Below, one piece after another: positions 1-5,582 of a stretch of DNA of 8,164 nucleotides (position 1 is its first letter; the number at the start of each line of letters is the position of its first letter). The DNA is from Pseudomonadota bacterium. GTDB taxonomy: Bacteria; Pseudomonadota; Gammaproteobacteria; Burkholderiales; Burkholderiaceae. Position numbers and translations under genes: made by a program. The stretch is taken from the NCBI GenBank assembly GCA_021783435.1, contig JAJXUC010000167.1, forward strand, positions 1 to 8,164. Direction: 5' to 3'. The notes beneath the pieces were generated by a model. That model was not told the DNA's origin. It did not search any database and saw only the letters and a list, made by a program, of their open reading frames with translations.

Positions 1-2036
1 CCCTCCAGGCGCATGCCAGGCTGCAAGTCCTTGATGCTTTGCACCTCGTCTTGCAGCCTCGCCACGCGGAAGACAGGACGCGGATCGCGGCCGGGCTTGT
101 CGAGTTCAGCCAGCACGTCGCGCACGGTGTAGAGGCCAAAGCGGTCGTCCACCAAGGCTTCGGCGCGGACAGCTTGCAAGGCCTGCGCATTGCCCATCAG
201 CACCTGAATGGGCTGACCGGCAGCGGCAAGAATGCGCTCGACCAGCGGGTAGCTTTCAGGATGGACGGCGGAGCGGTCGAGCGGGTTGTCGCCATCCATG
301 ATGCGCAAAAAACCTGCAGCCTGCTCGAACGTCTTGGCGCCCAGGCCTGGAACATCCAGCAGGCTCTTGCGGCTGCGAAACGCGCCGGCCGTGTCGCGCT
401 GGCGCACGATATGCTCGGCAATGCGGGCGTTCAAGCCGGCCACGCGCGCCAGCAGTGGCGCAGAAGCCGTATTCACGTCCACGCCGACGCGGTTCACACA
501 GTCTTCCACCACGGCATCCAACCGACGCGCGAGCTGGGTCTGGTCGACGTCATGCTGGTACTGGCCGACGCCAATGCTCTTGGGGTCGATCTTCACCAGC
601 TCGGCCAGCGGGTCTTGCACGCGGCGGGCGATGGAGACCGCGCCGCGCAGGCTCACGTCCAGATCGGGCAGTTCCGCGCTGGCCAGGGCGCTTGCGGAAT
701 ACACCGACGCGCCGGCTTCGCTCACCACCACCTGCGTCAGCGCGAGTTCCGGATGGCGCTGCGCCAGTTCGCTCGTCAGCTTGGCGGTTTCACGGCTGGC
801 GGTACCGTTGCCGATGGCGACGATTTGCACGCCATGCCGGCGGCACAGCGCAGCCAATGTGTGCAGGCTGCCGGCCCAATCGCGCCGAGGCTCGTGGGGG
901 TAGATGGTCGCGGCATCCAGAACCTTGCCGGTGGGATCGGTCACGGCCACTTTCACGCCGGTGCGGATGCCCGGGTCCAGTCCCATCACGGTTTTGGGGC
1001 CGGCGGGGGCAGCCAGCAGCAAGGCACCAAGATTGGCGCCGAACACGGCGATGGCCTCGCCCTCGGCCCGCTCGCGCAGCCTGGTGAACAACTCGCGCTC
1101 GAGCGAGAGCGAGAGCTTGACTCGCCAGGTCCATTGCACGCAGCGCTGCAACCAGTCGTCGGCCGCACGGGCGCGGTGGGACCAGCCGATATGTGCGGCG
1201 ATGCGCCCCTGGGCTGCGGTCGAGCCACTGCCGGCCGTGCCAGGGTTGGTCGTGCCGTCCTCGGGCAGTTGCAGGCTCACATCCAAAAGCTCCTGGCTGC
1301 GTCCACGAAACACCGCCAGCGCGCGGTGCGAAGGCACGCGGGCGATGGCTTCGGCGTAATCGAAATAGTCACGGAAATTTGCGCCCTCCTCGGCCTTGCC
1401 CTCGCGCAACTGCGCGCGCAAGAGGCCACAGTTCCAGAGCCATTCGCGCAATGGACTCACCAGGGTCGAGTCTTCGGCCCAGCGCTCTGCCAGAATGTCA
1501 CGCGCTCCGTCGAGGCAGGCTTGTGGCGTGCTGAAGTCGGAGCCGTCCTCGCCCTTCTCGAGGCGCACGAACGCCTCAGCCTCGGCCAGCGGTTCCAACG
1601 CCGGGTTGGCCAACAGCGCATTGGCCAGCGGTTCCAGCCCGGCGTTGCGCGCCTTGTGCGCGCGCGTCGTCACGCGTGGCTTGTAGGGCAGATAGAGGTC
1701 TTCGAGCTGCTGCTTCTGTGTGGCAGCCGCGATGGCGGCCTGCAACTCGGAGGTGAGCTTGCCCTGGGCGTTGATGGATTTGAGAATGATCGCGCGGCGC
1801 TGCTCCAGTTCGCGCAGATAGGCCAGTCGCACCTCCAGGTCACGCAGATGCTCGTCGCTCATGCCGCCTGTGGCCTCCTTGCGGTAGCGGGCGACAAAGG
1901 GGACCGTGGCGCCGCCGTCGAGCAGTTCCACCGCTGCGGCAATTTGCACCGGGCGCAAGTGCAATGTGGCCGCAAGCTGGGCCAGGATCAACGCGTGCTG
2001 CGCGGCGCTGTCCTGTGAAATCGAAGAAGTGGTCAT
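1..2036 (-). CDS. tex: Tex, transcription accessory / RNA-binding protein (C-terminus cut by window edge)
   Basis: Tex is a cytoplasmic nucleic-acid-binding protein of about 770-790 residues linked to transcription and RNA metabolism; 678 codons are visible here. The N-terminal Tex_N-type helical region carries a conserved stretch around LEDLYLPYKPRVTTRA. The YqgF/RNase H-like domain begins near residue 351 with GLDPGIRTG (352-360), followed by EAGASVYSAS (440-449) and the family hallmark around residues 468-497 (SIARRVQDPLAELVK, then IDPKSIGVGQYQHDV). The helix-hairpin-helix part follows with VNTASAPLLARVAGL from 521 and VPGLG at 562-566. The reading frame runs off the left edge at GMRLEG, just where the C-terminal S1 domain should begin. 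The ATG at 2036 is the natural start by family alignment (MTTSSISQD), though no strong Shine-Dalgarno precedes it. It lies 69 bp after the HD-GYP gene on the same strand and may be read from that transcript. Identification is firm. Confidence 0.96.
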   Translation of the reverse strand, partial: MTTSSISQDSAAQHALILAQLAATLHLRPVQIAAAVELLDGGATVPFVARYRKEATGGMSDEHLRDLEVRLAYLRELEQRRAIILKSINAQGKLTSELQAAIAAATQKQQLEDLYLPYKPRVTTRAHKARNAGLEPLANALLANPALEPLAEAEAFVRLEKGEDGSDFSTPQACLDGARDILAERWAEDSTLVSPLREWLWNCGLLRAQLREGKAEEGANFRDYFDYAEAIARVPSHRALAVFRGRSQELLDVSLQLPEDGTTNPGTAGSGSTAAQGRIAAHIGWSHRARAADDWLQRCVQWTWRVKLSLSLERELFTRLRERAEGEAIAVFGANLGALLLAAPAGPKTVMGLDPGIRTGVKVAVTDPTGKVLDAATIYPHEPRRDWAGSLHTLAALCRRHGVQIVAIGNGTASRETAKLTSELAQRHPELALTQVVVSEAGASVYSASALASAELPDLDVSLRGAVSIARRVQDPLAELVKIDPKSIGVGQYQHDVDQTQLARRLDAVVEDCVNRVGVDVNTASAPLLARVAGLNARIAEHIVRQRDTAGAFRSRKSLLDVPGLGAKTFEQAAGFLRIMDGDNPLDRSAVHPESYPLVERILAAAGQPIQVLMGNAQALQAVRAEALVDDRFGLYTVRDVLAELDKPGRDPRPVFRVARLQDEVQSIKDLQPGMRLE

Positions 2037-2105
2037 GGAAAAGGCGCTGCAGCAAAAAGCGCGCAGTCTAGCCCCTGCAGGACTCGAACCGAGTGCGTGA
2101 GCGAC

Positions 2106-3500
2106 TCAAGCAGCCGCAGACACTTGGCCTTTGAACTCGCCCCCCGGTTCGGACGCGGACGTGAAACCCGCCTCGGCCCTCCGCACGGCTTGCCGCAAGG
2201 CGTGCATGCAGCGCGGATCCAGGGCCGTACCGACGATCTTGTCCATCATCGCCAAGGTCTGGTCCACCGGCACAGCGGCGCGATAGGGGCGATCGGCCGA
2301 GATGGCGTCGAAAATATCGGCGGTCGTGATGATGCGCGTCTCCATCGCAATCGCATCGGCCGCAAGGCCACGTGGGTAGCCCGTGCCGTCGAGCCTTTCG
2401 TGATGCGCACCAGCCACTTGCGCCAATTCGGCGAAGGGTGCGATGCCGCTCAGAATCTGCTCGGTATAGGTGGCGTGCATGCGCATGGCTTTCCACTCGG
2501 CGGCGTCGAGCTTGCCGGGCTTGTCGAGCACGGCGTTGCTCACGCCGAGCTTGCCCATATCGTGCAGCAACGCTCCACGGCGCAGCCAGCGGCGACGTTC
2601 GGGCGTCAGGTGAAGCTGCTCGGCGATCAAATCGGTGTAGAGAGCCACTCGTGCGCTGTGGCCCGCGGTGAAATGACTCTTGGCGTCGATGATCTGGCCG
2701 AAAGCCTCGGCGATTTCGTCCAGGTAATCATCGTCCAGCGGCACGCTATGACGCGCCGGCTCCAGGGCGTAAACCAGATCCGGAAGTTCTGCGCTGCCCA
2801 GCGTGCTCCAAAAATCATCCCGCGCCGCCACCCGCTCGAAGACAGCAACCAGGCCGGGATCAAGCCATTGACCGCTGCGCAGACGGGCTTCAACCATGGC
2901 CACGCTCGGGCCACCCGTCGTGTGAAAAACATCGACCACCTGAGCCAGCAACGCGATGCGCGCATACAAGGGAATCGCTTCGCCAACCAGGTGCTCGGGC
3001 TTGCCGTGGCCATCCCAATGCTCATCCAGCGCATGCACGCCCTGCGCCACGGCTTCGCCGAAACGCAATTGGCGGGCAATGTCTGCACCCCGCTGGCAGC
3101 GGGTCTGAATCAAATCCAGTGCAATATCGCCGCCATGCTGGAAAATGTCCAACGTGGCGCGGAAGCGATCGGCAAGGCCCGACTTGAGCCCGGTGTGGGT
3201 CAGCACGAAACGCACGACCTGCGGTAGCGAGCTGCCCACAAGTTTGAAATCGCGCTTGAACTGCAGATCATCCGTGAGGTAGAGCTCGCAGATGCGCGCG
3301 GCGTTGCTGCTGCATCCCAAATCCTTGAGCAACAGGGTGTAATACAGTTCCCAGCGTTGCCGTGAGTCCAATCTCATATCCTGCGCCACCGCCATGCCGA
3401 TGTAGGCGCAGCGCACGCAATGCCCTTTGGGCTGGCCCTCGGTCATGTCGAGGGCATGACTCAGAGAGCCGATCAGTTCGCAAAGCTTGAGGTCTTGCAT
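2106..3500 (-). CDS. Tandem HD-GYP protein: degenerate N-terminal copy plus intact C-terminal cyclic-di-GMP phosphodiesterase-type domain
   Basis: The 464-residue protein has no signal peptide, membrane segment or receiver domain. The C-terminal half (about 270-430) is a canonical HD-GYP domain: H281 in GHSARV, HDMGK at 313-317, H342, HHE at 366-368, DGTGYPRGL at 371-379, D395 in TADIFDA, and RPYR at 404-407. HD-GYP domains hydrolyse cyclic di-GMP at a metal centre formed by these His and Asp residues. The N-terminal half (about 20-200) follows the same order with decayed motifs: GHCVR (H27), KDLG in place of HDxGK (59-62), LDEHWDGHGKP in place of HHExxDGxGYP (158-168), then LAQVVDVF (185-192). 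Most metal ligands there are gone, so this copy is probably structural or regulatory. The ATG at 3500 lies 49 bp downstream of the hydrolase gene on the same strand, with only a weak purine stretch before it. The domain call is secure; the substrate is inferred from the family. Confidence 0.93.
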   Translation of the reverse strand: MQDLKLCELIGSLSHALDMTEGQPKGHCVRCAYIGMAVAQDMRLDSRQRWELYYTLLLKDLGCSSNAARICELYLTDDLQFKRDFKLVGSSLPQVVRFVLTHTGLKSGLADRFRATLDIFQHGGDIALDLIQTRCQRGADIARQLRFGEAVAQGVHALDEHWDGHGKPEHLVGEAIPLYARIALLAQVVDVFHTTGGPSVAMVEARLRSGQWLDPGLVAVFERVAARDDFWSTLGSAELPDLVYALEPARHSVPLDDDYLDEIAEAFGQIIDAKSHFTAGHSARVALYTDLIAEQLHLTPERRRWLRRGALLHDMGKLGVSNAVLDKPGKLDAAEWKAMRMHATYTEQILSGIAPFAELAQVAGAHHERLDGTGYPRGLAADAIAMETRIITTADIFDAISADRPYRAAVPVDQTLAMMDKIVGTALDPRCMHALRQAVRRAEAGFTSASEPGGEFKGQVSAAA

Positions 3501-3549
3501 CGTTCGCTCACTGCCATCTTGTCGTGAGGCGATGATGCCACGCGCTTGC

Positions 3550-4449
3550 TTACAGCACGTTGATGGGGACTTTGAGGTAGCTCACGCCATTGTCTTCGGC
3601 GGGCGGCATTTCTCCGGCGCGAATATTGACCTGCACCGAGGGCACGATCAGCGCTGGCATGTCGAGTTGCGCGTCGCGCTGCTTGCGAAAAGCGACGAAC
3701 TCGTCCTCGGTCGTGCGGGCGTTGAGTTGCACGTTGCCCTCGCGCTGCTCCTGCACGGTGCACACCCATTGGGCAGCGCGGCCGCCAGGCATGTAGTCGT
3801 GGCAGAGGTGAAGTCTGGTCTGGGGCGGCAGGCTGTAGAGACGTTGCACCGAGTGATAGAGGGTGTGGGCGTTGCCGCCGGGGAAATCGCAGCGGGCGGT
3901 GCCGTAGTCCGGCATGAACAAGGTGTCGCCGACGAAGGCGTCCTCCCCCACCACATAAGCCACGCAGGCTGGCGTGTGCCCAGGCGTGTGCATGACGCGG
4001 GCCCGCAACTGGCCGATTGCGAAGGTTTCGCCATCGATGAAAAGCTTGTCGAAAGGACGGCCGTCTCGCGGGATGCTGTCGTCGTGGAACACATCGCCGA
4101 ACACTTTTTGCACGTCTTTGATGTGCTCGCCGATACCGATGCGCCCGCCCAATTGCTGCTTGATATAGGGCGCCGCCGAGAGATGGTCGGCATGGGCATG
4201 GGTTTCCAGCAGCCAGTCGAGCGTCAGACCTTCGGTCTTGATGAAGGTGATGATGCGGTCTGCGAATTGCGTATGTGTATGACCGGCGGCGTAATCAAAG
4301 TCCAACACACTGTCGATCAGAGCGCAATGATGCGTTGCCGGATCGATGATGCAGTGGCAGGCGGTGCTGGACTGCTGATGGAACCAAGTCTGAACAACAG
4401 GGTTTCCGATCCGTTCGGAAGCCGCGGCAAGCTCGGCAATGGTACTCAT
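3550..4449 (-). CDS. Metallo-beta-lactamase-fold hydrolase, probable persulfide dioxygenase (ETHE1/Blh-related)
   Basis: The protein has 299 residues. The metal-site signature THAHADH is at 83-89 (H84, H86, D88, H89). The remaining ligand motifs are HTPGHTP (H154, H158), VGDTLF (D175), the YGTARCDFPGG loop at 182-192, and LCHDY with H217. This spacing matches the glyoxalase II/ETHE1 branch, whose persulfide dioxygenases use one iron to oxidise glutathione persulfide to sulfite. Blh proteins of BigR operons are close relatives; some carry an extra N-terminal DUF442 domain, absent here. The start at 4449 is preferred because GGAG lies 8 nt upstream (4458-4461). A longer reading from 4542 would use TTG inside the FNR-like box and is unlikely. 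The gene is divergent from the YeeE/YedE pair, and that context supports a sulfane-sulfur role. A generic thioesterase or glyoxalase II is the alternative. Confidence 0.88.
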   Translation of the reverse strand: MSTIAELAAASERIGNPVVQTWFHQQSSTACHCIIDPATHHCALIDSVLDFDYAAGHTHTQFADRIITFIKTEGLTLDWLLETHAHADHLSAAPYIKQQLGGRIGIGEHIKDVQKVFGDVFHDDSIPRDGRPFDKLFIDGETFAIGQLRARVMHTPGHTPACVAYVVGEDAFVGDTLFMPDYGTARCDFPGGNAHTLYHSVQRLYSLPPQTRLHLCHDYMPGGRAAQWVCTVQEQREGNVQLNARTTEDEFVAFRKQRDAQLDMPALIVPSVQVNIRAGEMPPAEDNGVSYLKVPINVL

Positions 4450-4457
4450 GAGGGTAT

Positions 4458-4461
4458 CTCC
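4458..4461 (-). promoter_or_regulatory. Ribosome binding site deciding the start of the MBL-fold hydrolase
   Basis: GGAG on the minus strand lies 8 nt upstream of the ATG at 4449. This favours the 299-residue protein over the frame-open 330-residue extension. Confidence 0.65.
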
Positions 4462-4499
4462 GGATATTTTGAGGATAGTAACAGCGCACCGAAACTGAT

Positions 4500-4505
4500 A
4501 CTGTA
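4500..4505 (-). promoter_or_regulatory. Candidate -10 element for the hydrolase / HD-GYP / tex transcription unit
   Basis: TACAGT on the minus strand matches TATAAT at four of six positions. Its upstream end lies 30.5 bp from the centre of the FNR-like palindrome (4535.5). FNR class II promoters, with the site centred at -41.5, need about 29.5 bp, so the geometry fits within one base. Transcription would start near 4493, giving a leader of about 44 nt. No comparably placed -10 is visible for the rightward gene. This is a positional argument only. Confidence 0.35.
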
Positions 4506-4526
4506 CGGGGCATCTATTCAGAGATT

Positions 4527-4544
4527 GTTTGACCTGGATCAAAC
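4527..4544. promoter_or_regulatory. FNR/Crp-family operator, GTTTGA-N6-TCAAAC
   Basis: The sequence GTTTGACCTGGATCAAAC has two perfect 6-bp inverted arms around a 6-bp spacer. Its core TTGAC-N4-ATCAA differs from the FNR consensus TTGAT-N4-ATCAA at one base. It lies in the divergent region, centred 57 bp before the first YeeE/YedE start and 87 bp before the hydrolase start. FNR, Anr and Dnr/Nnr regulators share this recognition sequence, so the cue could be low oxygen or nitric oxide; the site alone cannot decide which. Confidence 0.7.
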
Positions 4545-4578
4545 CACGTCTTCGGGGCTTCTATCCCACAACACCATC

Positions 4579-4584
4579 GAGGAG
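4579..4584 (+). promoter_or_regulatory. Strong ribosome binding site of the first YeeE/YedE gene
   Basis: GAGGAG lies 7 nt before the ATG at 4592. It fixes that start over an upstream in-frame option at 4529, which would fall inside the FNR-like palindrome. Confidence 0.75.
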
Positions 4585-4591
4585 ACAAACC

Positions 4592-5032
4592 ATGCTGTTC
4601 CAGCTCGATTTCACCGCCTTCACGCCGGCCACGGCAATTGCCGGCGGCGCGCTCATCGGCCTGGCTGCCGGAGCCCTGGCCCTTGGCGCCGGCAAGATTG
4701 CCGGCATCAGCGGCATTCTCGGCAGCACCTTGAACGATCTCACCACGCGCGCCCGACCCGAGGGTTGGCGCGTGACGTTTCTTGGAGGCATCGTCGCTGC
4801 ATCGTTCCTCTGGGCGATGTTCGCGCCGGTGCCGGTGGCTGGATTTGGCGAGTCGTGGCCTGTCATCGCCATCGCCGGGTTGCTCGTCGGATTTGGCACC
4901 CGCATGGGCTCGGGTTGCGCCAGTGGCCATGGCGTTTGCGGTCTATCGCGCCTATCGGTGCGTTCAGCCGCAGCTGTGGCCGTGTTCATGAGCTTTGGCA
5001 TCGCCACGGCGGTACTGAGCCAGCGGATCTAA
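4592..5032 (+). CDS. YeeE/YedE-family sulfur transporter, N-terminal half protein
   Basis: The protein is a small hydrophobic membrane protein of 146 residues. Segments rich in Gly, Ala, Ile and Leu at about 13-35, 62-80, 90-108 and 124-141 look membrane-spanning. The family signature GSGCASGHGVCGLSRLSVRS occupies 106-125, with conserved C109, H113 and C116. In YeeE/TsuA transporters such cysteines lie along the path for thiosulfate or related sulfur species. Here the two halves seen fused in long YeeE proteins are separate genes, the next starting 19 bp downstream. Divergent neighbouring with a persulfide-dioxygenase-like hydrolase matches the gene set of BigR-type operons. The family is clear; the transported species (sulfide, persulfide or thiosulfate) and its direction are not determined by the sequence. 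Confidence 0.9.
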   Translation: MLFQLDFTAFTPATAIAGGALIGLAAGALALGAGKIAGISGILGSTLNDLTTRARPEGWRVTFLGGIVAASFLWAMFAPVPVAGFGESWPVIAIAGLLVGFGTRMGSGCASGHGVCGLSRLSVRSAAAVAVFMSFGIATAVLSQRI

Positions 5033-5051
5033 ACACCAAGGGGCTATCGTG

Positions 5052-5501
5052 ATGAACATCTTGGCCTTCGTCTGTGGCCTGGTTTTTAGCATTGGCCTGT
5101 TGATCTCCGGCATGACCAGCCCGGTCAAGGTACTGAGCTTTCTTGACGTTGCAGGCCCGTGGGATCCCAGCCTCGCACTGGTCATGATCAGCGCCGTAGC
5201 GGTCGCGCTGCCCATGGTGCAACTGGCCTCGCGCCGCGAACAAGCACTGCTGGGCGACGCCATTGCCTTCCCGCCACGAGTCGGCATCACACGCAAGCTG
5301 CTTATCGGAAGCGCCATTTTTGGGATTGGCTGGGGCTTGAGCGGCCTCTGCCCAGGGCCGTCCCTCGCCTCGCTGGGTGCATGCGCCTGGCAGAACGGGC
5401 TGTTCTTCCTGGCGATGATTGCCGGCATGCTCAGCCACGAAACCTGGCAGCGTGCCTGCCAGTCAGCCCGCACGTGCACGCGGGAAATCGGCACGCATTG
5501 A
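5052..5501 (+). CDS. YeeE/YedE-family partner protein (DUF6691-type), C-terminal half of the split sulfur transporter
   Basis: The protein has 149 residues and about four hydrophobic segments (roughly 3-20, 40-58, 83-99, 115-128). Motifs typical of the second half of YeeE proteins are present: SGMTSPVKVLSFLD at 19-32, GPWDPSLALVM at 35-45, and FGIGWGLSGLCPGPSL at 90-105 containing the conserved C100. It presumably pairs with the upstream protein in the inner membrane. AAGGGG at 5038-5043 lies 8 nt before the ATG at 5052; an adjacent in-frame GTG at 5049 is a possible alternative adding one residue. The tail after the last membrane segment has several Cys, Arg and Thr residues and no recognised motif. 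The gap of 19 bp to the first gene indicates co-transcription. Confidence 0.88.
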   Translation: MNILAFVCGLVFSIGLLISGMTSPVKVLSFLDVAGPWDPSLALVMISAVAVALPMVQLASRREQALLGDAIAFPPRVGITRKLLIGSAIFGIGWGLSGLCPGPSLASLGACAWQNGLFFLAMIAGMLSHETWQRACQSARTCTREIGTH

Positions 5502-5582
5502 ATGCGCCCGATTTGGCGCGGGGGTAGGGGTGAGCCTGAAGCCCCGCGTGCAGCGGCTGCAAGGGACCGAGGCCGATACCGA
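5502..5582. other. Convergent intergenic gap with short hairpins
   Basis: This gap separates the ends of the rightward transporter pair and the leftward acyl-CoA ligase. GCGCC at 5504-5508 and GGCGC at 5515-5519 form a 5-bp stem with a 6-nt loop just after the transporter stop codon. A smaller GCAG/CTGC stem lies further right. Neither is followed by a T-run on either strand, so these are at best weak or factor-assisted terminators. Confidence 0.3.

Noticed and set aside
39..2018. A 659-codon open frame on the plus strand opposite tex
   Set aside because: The minus strand in this interval encodes Tex with many family motifs. The plus frame gives low-complexity Ala/Arg/Gln/His-rich protein with no recognisable domain, as expected antisense to a GC-rich gene.
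2054..2080. Possible terminator after the HD-GYP gene, with a T5 run on the minus strand
   Set aside because: The only stem just before the T-run is a 4-bp GCAG/CTGC pair with an 8-nt loop, separated from the run by GCGC. It is too weak to call.
2071..2094. tRNA T-arm-like sequence on the minus strand (GGTTCGAGTCC) between the HD-GYP gene and tex
   Set aside because: The T-stem pairs poorly (about two strong pairs), no CCA follows, and the sequence upstream is the end of the HD-GYP gene and gives no anticodon or D arm. ACTCG/CGAGT at 2082-2094 makes only a 5-bp hairpin with a 3-nt loop. An attachment-site remnant is not supported without a second copy.
2097..3227. A 376-codon plus-strand open frame opposite the HD-GYP gene
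   Set aside because: It is antisense to a gene with clear HDMGK and HHE motifs and shows no family features of its own.
4495..4521. Imperfect dyad (CTGA ... TCAG) considered as a BigR/SqrR-type operator
   Set aside because: Only about six of thirteen arm positions match when the arms are aligned, which is no better than expected by chance for a short region.
3487..5052. A 521-codon plus-strand open frame spanning the hydrolase and first transporter gene
   Set aside because: It is antisense to the hydrolase, crosses the divergent promoter, and then overlaps the transporter gene in the wrong frame. No motifs are present.
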